Assembly (NCBI GenBank): GCA_024244705.1
Contig: JAAEOK010000064.1
Span: 1-64,000 of the forward strand
Length of the DNA: 64,000 bases
Direction: 5' to 3'
From: Alphaproteobacteria bacterium
Lineage (GTDB): Bacteria > Pseudomonadota > Alphaproteobacteria > JAAEOK01
This document shows positions 46,140-55,738 of the stretch, one piece after another; the first letter of the stretch is position 1; each line of letters begins with the position of its first letter. Position numbers and translations under genes: made by a program. The notes beneath the pieces were generated by a model, which saw nothing but the letters and a program-made list of their open reading frames with translations, searched no databases and was not told where the DNA came from.

Positions 46140-48284
46140 CTAGCCGCCGGCGCGGGCCCGGCGCAGTGCGTTCATGACCGCGTCGGAGGTCAGCAATTCC
46201 GGCAGCGGCAGGCCGCGCGGCGCGCCCGGTCCATAGACCGCGTTGAACGGAATACCGTAACGGCCGAAGCGGGCGAGATAGTCGGCGATGGCGTCGTCCG
46301 GGCGGGTCCAATCGGCGAGCATGGCGACGACATCGGCGGAGCCGAGTTCGCCGGCCACCGGTTCGGTGTCGAGAACGAAGCTCTTGTTTACCTTGCAGGT
46401 CAGACACCAATCCGCGGTGACATCGACGAACACCACCTTGCCGTCGCGCACCAGATCGCTGATCCGGCCGGCGGCAAACGGCGTCCATGCCGACGGCTCG
46501 CCGCTGGCGGCGGTGGCCGGGATTGGCCGGTCGCGGATGATCGCCGGGCCGGCAACCGCTAGACCGGCAACCACCAGTGCCAAGACCCAGGCCACGGCGC
46601 CGGCCGGCGGCACGAGGCGACGGCCAAGCCACAGCAGGGCGACGATCGCAACCATGGCGGCCAGGGTGGCGACGGCCGCCGACGCGCCGACTTGCGCCGC
46701 CAGCACCGAGAGCAACCACAGCCCGGTCCCGGCCAGCGCCGCACCGAGGATGCGGCGAAGCACAGCCATCCACGGTCCCGGCCGCGGCAGTCGTGTTGCC
46801 AGGGCCGGGAACGTCGCTACCGCCAGGTAGGGAATAGCCAGGCCGAGGCCGAGAACGAGGAAGACGGCAATGATTTCAATGGCCCCGCGCGACAGGGCGA
46901 AGCCCACGGCGGAGCCGAGGAACGGCGCCGAACACGGGGTCGCGAGCAGAGTGGCGAACGCGCCGGTGAGGAAGTGGCCGCGCAGCGAGGTGTCGTGGCC
47001 GGGGGTGCTGAATCGATCGGAAATGCCGCCAGGAAGGCGGATTTCGAATAGGCCCCACAGATTGGCCGCGAACAGGGTCAGGATCAAAGTCATCACGGCG
47101 AGGAACACCGGTTGCTGGAATTGAATTCCCCAGCCGACCGCCATGCCGGCCGATTTGACCACGATCAGCGCGACCCCGATGACCAGGAACGAGAACACGA
47201 TCCCGGCAGCCGTCGCCAGGAACCCGGCACGCACGTCGCCGGGGGCGCCACCGCCGTGCTTGACCACCGACAGAAGCTTGAGCGACAGCACCGGCAGGAC
47301 GCAGGGCATCAGATTGAGAATCAGGCCACCGGCCAAAGCGAGACCGAGAATACCCAACAGGGTCCCCAGCGTCGGTCCGCCGTCGGTGCCGGTAACGGCC
47401 GGAACCGGCACCTCCATGGCGCGAGACCCGTCGACCACGGTCAGGGTGATGTCCTTACCGGCCAGATCGGCGCTGTCCTTGCCAATGGTGCTGACATCGA
47501 TCTCGAAGACCGCCTCCCGCCGGTCGTCCGCAAAGGTCAACGTCGGAGCGCCGAATTCGAAGCGATCGGGCGCCTCGACATAGAGGTCGGGTTCCGAGAA
47601 CGGCGGGTCGGCGCTGGCGGCAACTCGCAGCAACTGCGCGCCACCGTGCCCGACGATGGTGGCTTCATTGACCGCCATGCCGACCGCCGCGCCATCGCCC
47701 GGGACCTGCGCCGCGAAACGATCGAGAAGCTGGGCGTAGGGGGTCGGGAACGCGGAACCGGAGGGCAGGCTCAGCGCGAGATCGGCCTCGTAGGGCACGC
47801 AGATCTCGTCGCAGGTCAGGTAATTGACCCGTGCGGCGATGGTCAGCGGGTCGCCCGGCCGCTGCAGCGCCACCGAGATCGGGAACACCACCTCGTCCTT
47901 GTAACCGAGGGTATCGAGGCCGAGGACGCTGAACCGCTTCGGCGCCGGCCACCGCATCACCGAATCGGCAAGGTTGTCGGAACCGGCCCAGTCGATAGAC
48001 GGTGGGAACCCGGCCGCGCCCGGATTACGCCAATACACCTTCCAGTTGGGAATGAGCTTGAATTGAAGTCCGAGTTGAACGGTGTCCGTCTCTCCGGTGG
48101 CCGTCGTCGCCGCGACCAGCCGGACCTCCGTCTGATCCGTCGTGACCCAGGGCGAGGCCGCGGCCATGGACGAGCTTTGGCCATGCGCCACCGCCGCCGC
48201 GCCAACCACCGCCAGCGCCGCGAGCAAGGGCACTCGCACAAGATTTACCGCAACCCACATCGTCCGGCCGAATAACGTCGTCAC
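46140..48284 (-). CDS. DsbD/ScsB-like thiol:disulfide reductase
   Basis: The 714-residue membrane protein passes electrons from cytosolic thioredoxin to periplasmic thiols. It has an N-terminal hydrophobic signal and an alpha domain of the ScsB type (about 45-290, with Cys in YLTCDEICVPYE). Eight membrane helices follow, with the redox Cys in NLMPCVLPVLSLK and LATPCSAPFLGSAVG, and a C-terminal thioredoxin-like domain with ADWCLTCKVNK. It is longer than classical DsbD and fits the ScsB-like group. The DsbA-like protein at 19.6 kb is a possible partner system. Confidence 0.9.
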   Translation of the reverse strand: MTTLFGRTMWVAVNLVRVPLLAALAVVGAAAVAHGQSSSMAAASPWVTTDQTEVRLVAATTATGETDTVQLGLQFKLIPNWKVYWRNPGAAGFPPSIDWAGSDNLADSVMRWPAPKRFSVLGLDTLGYKDEVVFPISVALQRPGDPLTIAARVNYLTCDEICVPYEADLALSLPSGSAFPTPYAQLLDRFAAQVPGDGAAVGMAVNEATIVGHGGAQLLRVAASADPPFSEPDLYVEAPDRFEFGAPTLTFADDRREAVFEIDVSTIGKDSADLAGKDITLTVVDGSRAMEVPVPAVTGTDGGPTLGTLLGILGLALAGGLILNLMPCVLPVLSLKLLSVVKHGGGAPGDVRAGFLATAAGIVFSFLVIGVALIVVKSAGMAVGWGIQFQQPVFLAVMTLILTLFAANLWGLFEIRLPGGISDRFSTPGHDTSLRGHFLTGAFATLLATPCSAPFLGSAVGFALSRGAIEIIAVFLVLGLGLAIPYLAVATFPALATRLPRPGPWMAVLRRILGAALAGTGLWLLSVLAAQVGASAAVATLAAMVAIVALLWLGRRLVPPAGAVAWVLALVVAGLAVAGPAIIRDRPIPATAASGEPSAWTPFAAGRISDLVRDGKVVFVDVTADWCLTCKVNKSFVLDTEPVAGELGSADVVAMLADWTRPDDAIADYLARFGRYGIPFNAVYGPGAPRGLPLPELLTSDAVMNALRRARAGG

Positions 48285-48382
48285 GAAATCAACAAAATAT
48301 CCAATTAGGTCGATTGTATGACTTTAAAAGTCAATTTAACGTGTAAGCGACGGAATTGGATAAGGCGCGAAGCACAAATCCG

Positions 48383-48958
48383 ATGATACCAGAATCCGAT
48401 AGCGGCGGGTACCTGCCAGGGCATTTGCTGATTGCCATGCCGACGATGGAAGATCCTCGGTTTTCCCGCGCGGTGATCTATATGTGCGCCCACAACGCCG
48501 AAGGCGCGATGGGGCTTGTCGTTAACAAGGAGCTGGATTCCTTAAGTTTTTCCGAATTGCTCAAGCAAGTCGGGGTCGATCCGCCGCCGGCCGACAAGGA
48601 GATCCGGGTCCATTTCGGCGGCCCTGTCGAGACCGGCCGCGGTTTCGTTCTCCATTCGGCGGACTACGATCAGGGCGGGACGCTCACCGTCGACGACACT
48701 TTCGCGGTGACGGCATCGATCGATATCCTGCGCGATATCGCCCTCGGCAACGGTCCGGATCGGAGCCTGTTGGCACTCGGCTATGCCGGATGGGGGCCCG
48801 GCCAGCTGGAAACGGAGATACAGGCCAATGGCTGGCTGCACTCGAGCGCCGACCCGGAACTGGTCTTCGCCACCGATCTCGAGGCCAAGTGGCTGCGTGC
48901 GGTCGCCGCCCTCGGCATCGACCCCTCGATGCTGGCCGGCGAGCCGGGCCACGCCTGA
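48383..48958 (+). CDS. YqgE/AlgH (UPF0301) family protein
   Basis: The 191-residue protein shows GYLPGHLLIAMPTMEDPRFSRAVIYMCAHNAEGAMGLVVNK and FGGPVETGRGFVLHS, which define the family, and WGPGQLETEIQANGWL. The function is unsettled (named for a link with alginate regulation in Pseudomonas). A TTG at 48356 is an alternative start; ATG 48383 matches the family length better. A short inverted repeat GACTTT-A-AAAGTC at 48320-48332 lies in the divergent promoter region shared with the DsbD-like gene. Confidence 0.88.
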   Translation: MIPESDSGGYLPGHLLIAMPTMEDPRFSRAVIYMCAHNAEGAMGLVVNKELDSLSFSELLKQVGVDPPPADKEIRVHFGGPVETGRGFVLHSADYDQGGTLTVDDTFAVTASIDILRDIALGNGPDRSLLALGYAGWGPGQLETEIQANGWLHSSADPELVFATDLEAKWLRAVAALGIDPSMLAGEPGHA

Positions 48959-48994
48959 GCCCCGATCGACCTCAAATTTACGGACCTCGTCGTC

Positions 48995-49426
48995 ATGGAC
49001 AGATTGCCCCGCGATCTGACGATCGCTTTCGCCGCCGGCGCGCTTGGAGCGCTGGCCAATTCGCTGACGGCTTGGGCCTTTGGCGAGCTCGGCATTACCG
49101 GCGCTCTCGGGGTACGGATTTCGCCGACCCTGTCGCCGCAATGGTTCTACCAGCGACTGGTTTGGGGCGGAATTTGGGGGTTCCTTCTCGTGCTGCCGTT
49201 TCTCCGCGCGAATTGGCCGTTGCGCGGGCTCGTGTTCAGCATCGCGCCCTCATTGGCGCTCTTGTTGATCGTCTTGCCGATCAAGACGCAGGCGGGTGTC
49301 GGCGGCTTCGGCCTCGGCGCCCTGACGCCGGTTTTCGTATTTTTCTTCAACGCGGTGTGGGGCCTGGTCGCGGCCTGGTGGTTCCGTGCGATGACCGCGC
49401 CGGCGACCGTCGCCGACACCCGGTAG
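48995..49426 (+). CDS. Unknown small membrane protein
   Basis: The 143-residue protein has four hydrophobic segments (IAFAAGALGALANSLTAWAF, LVWGGIWGFLLVLPFL, LVFSIAPSLALLLIVLPI, VFVFFFNAVWGLVAAWWF). No family is recognised with certainty. It follows the AlgH-family gene by 36 bases and is probably cotranscribed. Confidence 0.7.
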   Translation: MDRLPRDLTIAFAAGALGALANSLTAWAFGELGITGALGVRISPTLSPQWFYQRLVWGGIWGFLLVLPFLRANWPLRGLVFSIAPSLALLLIVLPIKTQAGVGGFGLGALTPVFVFFFNAVWGLVAAWWFRAMTAPATVADTR

Positions 49427-49499
49427 GCGCGGTCGAGCGATTGAACACGCGATCCGAGCAATCCGGCCGCACAACCTATCCGTTTAGGTAGGTAACCTA

Positions 49500-49669
49500 T
49501 CCATTTGAACAGCTGTATCCGGTTGGCAACGGCGATAGACTTTCAACCGGCAGATTCAAAAGCCATCACAAAGAATCTTCCAACCCTCGCTGGGATGCAT
49601 ATCCAGTCCACTGCATTCCAGTCGAAGCCAACGCAGAGCGGTCATGTTTCGGCATGGCCGCTCTTTTTT
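49500..49669 (+). ncRNA. Candidate small RNA ending in a strong terminator
   Basis: The 296-base gap 49427-49722 contains no plausible protein gene yet ends in an excellent plus-strand terminator (49635-49669), more than 200 bases after the last coding sequence. The stretch before it has a lower GC content and internal pairing (CCGGTTGG with a later CAACCGG). An independent small RNA is plausible; a long 3' UTR of the membrane-protein gene is the alternative. The 5' end is a guess. A repeated AACCTATCC at about 49472 and 49493 may belong to the promoter. Confidence 0.3.
49635..49669 (+). terminator. Rho-independent terminator
   Basis: A 12-base stem AGAGCGGTCATG / CATGGCCGCTCT with one G-U pair and a 6-base loop is followed by six T (49664-49669). 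It is oriented on the plus strand. Confidence 0.85.
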
Positions 49670-49703
49670 GCGGCCCAGGAAGACGGTTTCACAGGCCATA
49701 CGA

Positions 49704-49732
49704 GTTAAGAAAAGAACCCCGGCTAACGCCGG
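49704..49732 (-). terminator. Terminator of the thrC-M16-acetyltransferase genes
   Basis: On the minus strand the hairpin CCGGC-GTTA-GCCGG, followed by GGTTCTTTTCTT, closes the operon. The stop codon of the acetyltransferase lies in the loop, so the terminator overlaps the coding sequence. Confidence 0.65.
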
Positions 49733-50322
49733 CGGGCGAGATAGTCTTCGCGCACCAGACCGAACAACAGGTGATCGCTCCAACTCCCGTTGATCAACAA
49801 ATAGAGGCGCGCCCGACCCTCCTCGTCGAAATCGAATTTCCGCAGCAACTCGCGGCTCGCCCCGTTGTCGGGCTGACAGGCGGCCTCGATCCGGTGCAGG
49901 TTGAGCTGTCCGAAGGCGTATTTCGCGAGGCAATGCAGCGCCGCCGTCATATACCCCCGGCGCGCGTGGCGGCGGCTGATCCAGTAACCGATGGTGCCCG
50001 CCTGAGCCACGCCGCGGCGAATATTGGATAGGGTGATGCCGCCGACCAGCGCCTCGTCATCGCGCCGAAAGATGAAGAACGCATGGCCGGTTCCCTCGCG
50101 TCGTTCCGCCTCGAACTGACGCAGCCTCAGCCGATAGGCGCTGCGGGTCAGTGCATCGCGCGGCCAGGTCGGCTCCCACGGCTGCAAGAAATCCCGCGAT
50201 TCGGCGCGAACCTCGGCCCAGGCGGACCAATCGGAATCGCGCGGATGGCGCAGATAGACCCCATCGCCGTCGAGGTGCACGCCACCCGAAAGGCCGGTGG
50301 CGCTGCGCAGGAAACCAATCAC
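49723..50322 (-). CDS. GNAT acetyltransferase, RimJ-like
   Basis: The 199-residue protein has a GNAT fold of the RimJ/RimL type that acetylates protein N-termini or amino groups. Characteristic parts are VYLRHPRDSDWSAWAEVRAESRDFLQPWEPTWP, the acetyl-CoA loop GYWISRRHARRGYMTAAL and LHRIEAACQPDNGASRELLRKFDFDEEGRARLYLLING. It starts with GTG at 50322, overlapping the stop of the M16 peptidase gene by 4 bases. Confidence 0.9.
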   Translation of the reverse strand: MIGFLRSATGLSGGVHLDGDGVYLRHPRDSDWSAWAEVRAESRDFLQPWEPTWPRDALTRSAYRLRLRQFEAERREGTGHAFFIFRRDDEALVGGITLSNIRRGVAQAGTIGYWISRRHARRGYMTAALHCLAKYAFGQLNLHRIEAACQPDNGASRELLRKFDFDEEGRARLYLLINGSWSDHLLFGLVREDYLARRR

Positions 50323-51578
50323 GCCGCCAGCCTCGCGCGAATATTCTCATAGGATTGGAGCCCACCTATTGGACCCAGCGCGGCAACCGACGGCGGGCTT
50401 TCGAGCAAGCGTGCCGCCACGCGCTCTATGGCCGTCTCGTCGACCGCTTCGATGCGGGCGACCAGTTCCTCTTCGGTCAGAACGCGGCCATAGCGCAACA
50501 GATGGAGCGCGTGTATTTCGCCGCGGGCATCCATGCTTTCGAGCCCCATCAGCAACTGGGCCTTGAGCTGGGCCTTGGCGCGATCGAGTTCGGCCTCGCG
50601 CAGGTCGCCGGCCAGACCGGCGACCTGATCGCAGATAACCGGCACCAACTCTTCGATCTGGTGCCCGCCGGTGCCGGCATAGATCCGAAACAGGCCGGTA
50701 TCGGCGTATGCCGCCGTCATCGAAAAGATCGAATAGGCCAAACCTCGCTTCTCCCGCACCTCCTGAAACAGGCGCGACGACATGCCGCCGCCGAGCATCG
50801 TCGAGAACAACGACAACGCCGGCAGGTCCTCGTCGTGGAGCGACAACGCGCCAAAGCCGAACAGCACATGGGCCTGCTCGAGATCCTGGTCGGTCCGGGA
50901 TTCGCCACCGCCATACCGCCCCGCCGATGGCGTCGCCGCCGTCCCCCGCGGCATGTCGCCAAAACCCTCGGCGACCAATTCGACGACGCGATCGTGATCG
51001 ACCTTGCCGGCGGCGGAAAATACCGCCCGCCCGGTGTGGTAATGGTCGGCCATGAAATCGAACAAGTTCTCGCGGGCCATGGTGCACACGGTCTCGGTAT
51101 CGCCGAGAACAGGCCGCCCCAACGCTTGTCCGGGAAACGCCGCGCCCTGCATATGGTCGAAGATAATGTCGTCGGGTGTGTCCTGGGCCTGACCGATCTC
51201 CTGCAGGACCACCGCGCGCTCGCGCTCCAACTCATCAAAGTCGAGAGCTGGGTTCATCACCATGTCGGCGAGGATATCCACCGCCAACGAGAGGTCGGCT
51301 TTCAGAACTTTGGCGTGGTAGGCCGTGTTCTCGCGCGTCGTGTAGGCATTGATATGGCCGCCGACGGCCTCGATTTCCTCCGCGATGTCGAGCGCCGACC
51401 GCCGCGCCGTGCCTTTGAACAGCATGTGTTCGATGAGGTGGGCGACACCGTTATTCGCGGGCTCCTCTTGCCGGGCGCCGGCGCCGAGCCACAATCCGAC
51501 GGATGCGGTTTCAACGTGATCAGCGGTGTCGCTGACGACACGCAGGCCATTGTCGAGCGTGGTGATACGGATCGTCAT
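50319..51578 (-). CDS. M16 zinc metallopeptidase (processing-peptidase-like)
   Basis: The 419-residue peptidase has the inverted zinc motif HLIEHMLFKGT (HxxEH) at about residue 48 and a downstream zinc-ligand Glu in the helix after RENTAYHAKVLK. It resembles the beta subunit of mitochondrial processing peptidase, a well-known alphaproteobacterial relative. The gene overlaps thrC by 4 bases and is likely cotranscribed with it. Confidence 0.94.
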   Translation of the reverse strand: MTIRITTLDNGLRVVSDTADHVETASVGLWLGAGARQEEPANNGVAHLIEHMLFKGTARRSALDIAEEIEAVGGHINAYTTRENTAYHAKVLKADLSLAVDILADMVMNPALDFDELERERAVVLQEIGQAQDTPDDIIFDHMQGAAFPGQALGRPVLGDTETVCTMARENLFDFMADHYHTGRAVFSAAGKVDHDRVVELVAEGFGDMPRGTAATPSAGRYGGGESRTDQDLEQAHVLFGFGALSLHDEDLPALSLFSTMLGGGMSSRLFQEVREKRGLAYSIFSMTAAYADTGLFRIYAGTGGHQIEELVPVICDQVAGLAGDLREAELDRAKAQLKAQLLMGLESMDARGEIHALHLLRYGRVLTEEELVARIEAVDETAIERVAARLLESPPSVAALGPIGGLQSYENIRARLAA

Positions 51579-52981
51579 GCGGCACCGTCGAGCATGGTAT
51601 GGCCGCGGACATAGCCCTCGACGGCGGCGAGGTCGTTGGCCAGCGACGTGACCCGCTCCTGCCGTTCAAGGAGATCGCTGAGATGGGCCGGCAAAGCCGG
51701 ACGTATACCCGTCGCCGCCTCGACGGCATCGGGAAATTTGGCCGGGTGCGCGGTCGCCAGGGCAACGACCGGGACATCGCCTTGGTCGCGGATGGCGCGC
51801 GCCGCAGCCAAACCGACGGCGGTATGTGGGTCGATCAATTGTCCGGTCTCCTCGTAATGGCCTCGCATCACCGATTTGGTTTCGTCGTCGTCGAGCCGAT
51901 GGGCAACAAAAAGCTCGCGCGCGGCCCGCCACCGCGCATCGCCCATGTCGAGAACCCCGGTTGCGCGCATCGCGGTCATTGCCTCGGCCACCGCAGCGCC
52001 GTCGCGGCCGTAGAGCTCGAAAACCAGGCGCTCGAAATTGCTCGACACCTGAATGTCCATGCTCGGGCTCAGAGTCGGCACAACTTCCCGCATCTCCATT
52101 CGGCCGCTATTGAAATAGCGGGTTAGTATATCGTTGCGATTCGATCCGATGGCAAGGCGGCCGATCGGCAAACCCATGCGGGCGGCCGCATAGCCGGCGA
52201 AGACGTTGCCAAAGTTGCCGGTCGGCACGGCGAAGGATACCGGCCGGTCGGGACCGCCGACCCGGAGCGCCGCATAGACGTAATAGACGATCTGCGCCAT
52301 CACCCGCGCCCAGTTTATCGAGTTCACCGCGGTGATGCGGACGTCGCGGCGAAAGGCGGTGTCGTTGAACATCGCCTTGACCAAGTCCTGGCAGTCGTCG
52401 AACGTCCCCTCGATTTCGATATTGTGCACATTGGCCGACGCCACCGTGGTCATCTGCCGGCGCTGCACCTCGGACACGCGACCCTTGGGGTGGAGCATGA
52501 AAATCTCGATCCGATCGCGGTCGCGGCACGCCTCTATGGCCGCCGAACCGGTATCGCCGGAGGTCGCGCCGACAACCGTTACACGCTCGCCATGAACCTC
52601 GAGCACATGGTCGAACAACCGTCCGACCAATTGCAGCGCATAATCCTTGAATGCCAGGGTCGGGCCCTGGAACAGCTCCAGCATCCACAGATCGTCGTCG
52701 ACCCGGCGAAGCGGCGCGACCTCGGGGGAGTCGAACCGGGCATAGGTCTCGGCGACCATGTCATGGAAACTGCGCGGCGGGATACGCCCGCCGACAAAGG
52801 GCGTCATCACGCGGACCGCCGCCTCGGCGTAGGGCAGGCCGTCGAGCGCGCGGAACGCGTCGGCGGAAAGCCGCGGCCATTCCGCTGGTACATAGAGGCC
52901 GCCGTCGGACGCCAAGCCGGCGAGCAACACATCGTCGAATTCGAGGGCCGCGGCCGCCCCGCGGGTGCTTACATAGTGCAA
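51575..52981 (-). CDS. thrC: Threonine synthase
   Basis: The 468-residue PLP enzyme turns phosphohomoserine into threonine. MHYVSTRGAAAALEFDDVLLAGLASDGGLYVP is the family start, the PLP Lys is in LFQGPTLAFKDYALQ, and GATSGDTGSAAIEA follows. It starts with TTG at 52981. thrB is 7 kb away on the other strand. The gap 52982-53139 has no gene. Confidence 0.96.
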   Translation of the reverse strand: MHYVSTRGAAAALEFDDVLLAGLASDGGLYVPAEWPRLSADAFRALDGLPYAEAAVRVMTPFVGGRIPPRSFHDMVAETYARFDSPEVAPLRRVDDDLWMLELFQGPTLAFKDYALQLVGRLFDHVLEVHGERVTVVGATSGDTGSAAIEACRDRDRIEIFMLHPKGRVSEVQRRQMTTVASANVHNIEIEGTFDDCQDLVKAMFNDTAFRRDVRITAVNSINWARVMAQIVYYVYAALRVGGPDRPVSFAVPTGNFGNVFAGYAAARMGLPIGRLAIGSNRNDILTRYFNSGRMEMREVVPTLSPSMDIQVSSNFERLVFELYGRDGAAVAEAMTAMRATGVLDMGDARWRAARELFVAHRLDDDETKSVMRGHYEETGQLIDPHTAVGLAAARAIRDQGDVPVVALATAHPAKFPDAVEAATGIRPALPAHLSDLLERQERVTSLANDLAAVEGYVRGHTMLDGAA

Positions 52982-53139
52982 AACCGGACACTCTCTTTTT
53001 GCGCCGCTCAGACTAAAACTTCGCCCCCCGAAACCGCAAGACGCGCGTCGGTATCGGGCCCGCCGGGACGGGATGGTGCACGATTGGCCAATCGCATCGA
53101 CCGCACGTGATCATCGAATGCCGCGCCCCATCCAAAGCA

Positions 53140-54633
53140 CTATGCGTCGAGGTACCGGGTCTCGAGGTGGCGGCGAAAACAGGCCGGATCGAGCGGCCGC
53201 CCGGTGGCCGCGACGACGACTTCTGCGGTCGACAGGCGCGACCCATGTCCGTGCACGTTGGTGCGCAACCACGACAACAGCGGACGGAAATCGCCCTTGG
53301 CGATGCCGGGACGAATGTCCGGGTCGGCCGCTTCGGCGGCAGCGAAGAGCTGGGCCGCGATCATCGCGCCGAGCGTGTAGGTCGGGAAATAGCCCCACGC
53401 GCCGTCGTACCAGTGCAGATCCTGAAGGCACCCGTCACGGTCATTGGCGGGGCGAATGCCGAGTAACGATTCCATGCCGTCGTTCCAGGCTGCCGGAAGG
53501 TCGGCGACGGCCAGCTCGTCGGCGATCATCGCCCGCTCGAGGCGATAGCGCAGGATGACATGGGCCGGATAGGTCACCTCGTCGGCCTCGACGCGGATAA
53601 AACTGCGTTCGACCCGGGTGTAGTGCCGGTAGATGTTGTCCTCCGACCAATCGCCGCCGTTGCCGCCCAGCTTTTCCCGCATCAGCGGCGCGGCGAAGGT
53701 GACGAACTCGCGCGACCGGCAGGCTTGCATTTCCATCAGCAGCGACTGGCTTTCGTGCAGCGCCATGCCCCGCGACTGGCCGACCGGCTGATAGCGCCAT
53801 TCTTGCGGCAACTGATATTCGTAGAGTGCATGCCCGGTCTCGTGAATGACCGCCATCAGCGTTTCGGTGAAGTCGCGGTCGCTGTAACGGGTGGTGATGC
53901 GGAGGTCGTCGGGCGCACCGCCGGAAAAGGGATGGGCGCTGGTATCGAGCCGCCCGTGTTCGAAATCGAAGCCAAGAACCGCCATTATGCTGTGGCCGAG
54001 CTCGCGCTGGCGATCTTCGGCGATACCGGCGGCAAAGGCGGCGACCGCTGGCTGCGCGGTTTGGCGGACCAGCACGCGATCGATCAAATCGGGCAGGAAG
54101 GCGGCGACATCCTCGAACACGCGATCGATCTCGACGGCCCGGCCGGCGGGCTCGAATTCGTCGAGAAGCGCATCGTAGGGGGTGGTGCCGAGCGCCTCCG
54201 CCTTGCGGGCAGCGATTTCGCGCACCCGCGCCAGCATCTCTTCCAGGTACGGCCGCACGGTGGCGAAATCGGCCTTGGGCCGGGCCTCGCGCCACACCAT
54301 GTCACCGGTCGAGCAGATCTTGCTGAACGCCGCCACCAGGTCCGCATCGAGCGCATTGGCGTGGATCCACTGGCGCCGCATCTCGCGCAGATTGGCGGCC
54401 TGCCAGGGATCGAGACCCGCGGCCTCGGATTCGGCGGCATCAAGCAGGTCGGCGAGCGCCGGATCGGTCATCAGTTCGTGATGGATCACGCGCAGGGTCG
54501 CCATCTGCTCGCCGCGGGTTTCGGCGCCCCCGGGCGGCATGATGACCGATGCGTCCCAGTGCAGGACGCCGATCGCGTCACCGAGGATCGCGAGCCGGCG
54601 AAACCGCGTCTCGAGCCCCTCGTATGCAGTCAT
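53140..54633 (-). CDS. Carboxypeptidase Taq (M32 family)
   Basis: The 497-residue zinc carboxypeptidase has the HETGHALYEYQ motif (HExxH), ALHESQSLLMEMQ for the third ligand Glu, and IRVEADEVTYPAHVILRYRLE and the DLPAAWNDGM block, all typical of M32. The ATG at 54633 overlaps the surf1 stop (ATGA). It is the gene after surf1 in the oxidase cluster. Confidence 0.94.
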   Translation of the reverse strand: MTAYEGLETRFRRLAILGDAIGVLHWDASVIMPPGGAETRGEQMATLRVIHHELMTDPALADLLDAAESEAAGLDPWQAANLREMRRQWIHANALDADLVAAFSKICSTGDMVWREARPKADFATVRPYLEEMLARVREIAARKAEALGTTPYDALLDEFEPAGRAVEIDRVFEDVAAFLPDLIDRVLVRQTAQPAVAAFAAGIAEDRQRELGHSIMAVLGFDFEHGRLDTSAHPFSGGAPDDLRITTRYSDRDFTETLMAVIHETGHALYEYQLPQEWRYQPVGQSRGMALHESQSLLMEMQACRSREFVTFAAPLMREKLGGNGGDWSEDNIYRHYTRVERSFIRVEADEVTYPAHVILRYRLERAMIADELAVADLPAAWNDGMESLLGIRPANDRDGCLQDLHWYDGAWGYFPTYTLGAMIAAQLFAAAEAADPDIRPGIAKGDFRPLLSWLRTNVHGHGSRLSTAEVVVAATGRPLDPACFRRHLETRYLDA

Positions 54634-55367
54634 GGAGCGTTGAGCCGGCGGACATAGACGACGTAAATGACAGCCAACGCAACCGCCAGACAGAACCAGG
54701 TGATGGCGTATTGCAGATGGTCGTTGGGCAGTTCCCACCTCGTCTGGCCGCCGATCGGTAGTTCGACGCTCTGGGACCTGCCGGCTTCGATATAAACCGG
54801 GACGACATTTTTGAGTTCGAGGTGGCGGCCAATGGCGTCGATATCGACGACGAACCAGAATTCCTCTTCAGGGCTGTCTTCCGGCGTCAGCCAGCCGCGT
54901 TTTCCGGTCGTGCGGGCGACCCCTGCCACCGTAATCTCGCCGGCGGTCAGGGACCCGGGCCGGTTGGCGCGGTCATGCGAACGGAGCGGTATCCAGCCGC
55001 GGTCGACGATGACGTCGGTGCCGTCGGAACGGCGCAGCGGCGTCAGCACGTGGTAGCCCAGATTGCCGTTCAGCGAGCGGGCGCCGAGATAGGTTTCCCG
55101 GTCATGGTCGAAGACACCGGTTGCCGTTACCCGCCGGAAATCCCAATCCTCGGCGGCCTCGATCACACTCGGCAGCGGTATTGGCCGCGCCTTCAATGCG
55201 GCCTTGCGCTCCGCGATCACCGAATCCTTCCATTCAAGCCGCTCGACCTGCCACAGTGAGAGGGCGAGCATGGCGACGATCGCGCCGCCGGCGAACACCG
55301 TCGCCCACAGCGGCAGCCGCCAACGGCCGCAGCGAAACGTCCGTTCGCCCGATCCTGTGTCAGTCAT
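54630..55367 (-). CDS. surf1: SURF1 cytochrome oxidase assembly protein
   Basis: The 245-residue membrane protein helps insert heme a into subunit I. Two membrane helices lie at the ends (about 20-40 and 215-235); between are the periplasmic blocks WDFRRVTATGVFDHDRETYLGAR, GYHVLTPLRRSDGTDVIVDRGWIPL and ELPNDHLQYAITWF. It overlaps the DUF983 gene by 8 bases upstream and the M32 gene by 4 downstream. Confidence 0.94.
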   Translation of the reverse strand: MTDTGSGERTFRCGRWRLPLWATVFAGGAIVAMLALSLWQVERLEWKDSVIAERKAALKARPIPLPSVIEAAEDWDFRRVTATGVFDHDRETYLGARSLNGNLGYHVLTPLRRSDGTDVIVDRGWIPLRSHDRANRPGSLTAGEITVAGVARTTGKRGWLTPEDSPEEEFWFVVDIDAIGRHLELKNVVPVYIEAGRSQSVELPIGGQTRWELPNDHLQYAITWFCLAVALAVIYVVYVRRLNAP

Positions 55368-55728
55368 GCGACGCGAGCAGATCGTGCTTGAATTGCAGGG
55401 CGATCAGCATCGCCTTGAGCGGCCGCAGCATGAGCAGCGACAGGCCGATCACGATTGGCGGCCACAAAACGACGTGGACCCAATAGGGCGGTGTGAAGAA
55501 TACTTCGACCATGATCGCCAGGAAAACCACGACAAAGCCGAGGATGAGGATGATAAAGACCGCCGGGCCGTCACCGCTGTCATGGGCGCGAAGGTCGAGC
55601 CCGCATTCCGCGCAGGTCTCGGCGACGGTCAGATAACCGCTATAGAGCCGCCCGCGGCCGCAGCGCGGGCAGCGGCAGCCGAGACCGGCGGTGAGCGGGG
55701 AAATGGCCGGATAGTACGGCTCTGTCAT
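55360..55728 (-). CDS. DUF983 family protein
   Basis: The 122-residue protein has a zinc-ribbon-like Cys pattern at the N-terminus (CRCPRCGRGRL, then CAECGLDL) and two membrane helices (about 55-75 and 80-100) with HDSGDGPAVFIILILGF before them. DUF983 proteins are regularly encoded between ctaE and surf1 in alphaproteobacteria and are assumed to help oxidase assembly. The ATG at 55728 is the family start. Confidence 0.88.
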   Translation of the reverse strand: MTEPYYPAISPLTAGLGCRCPRCGRGRLYSGYLTVAETCAECGLDLRAHDSGDGPAVFIILILGFVVVFLAIMVEVFFTPPYWVHVVLWPPIVIGLSLLMLRPLKAMLIALQFKHDLLASHD

Positions 55729-55738
55729 CCGTGCCCGG

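Noticed and set aside
50151-51614. 487-codon plus-strand open frame opposite the M16 peptidase gene
   Set aside because: Antisense shadow; Arg/His-rich translation without motifs, and the opposite strand encodes a full M16 peptidase.
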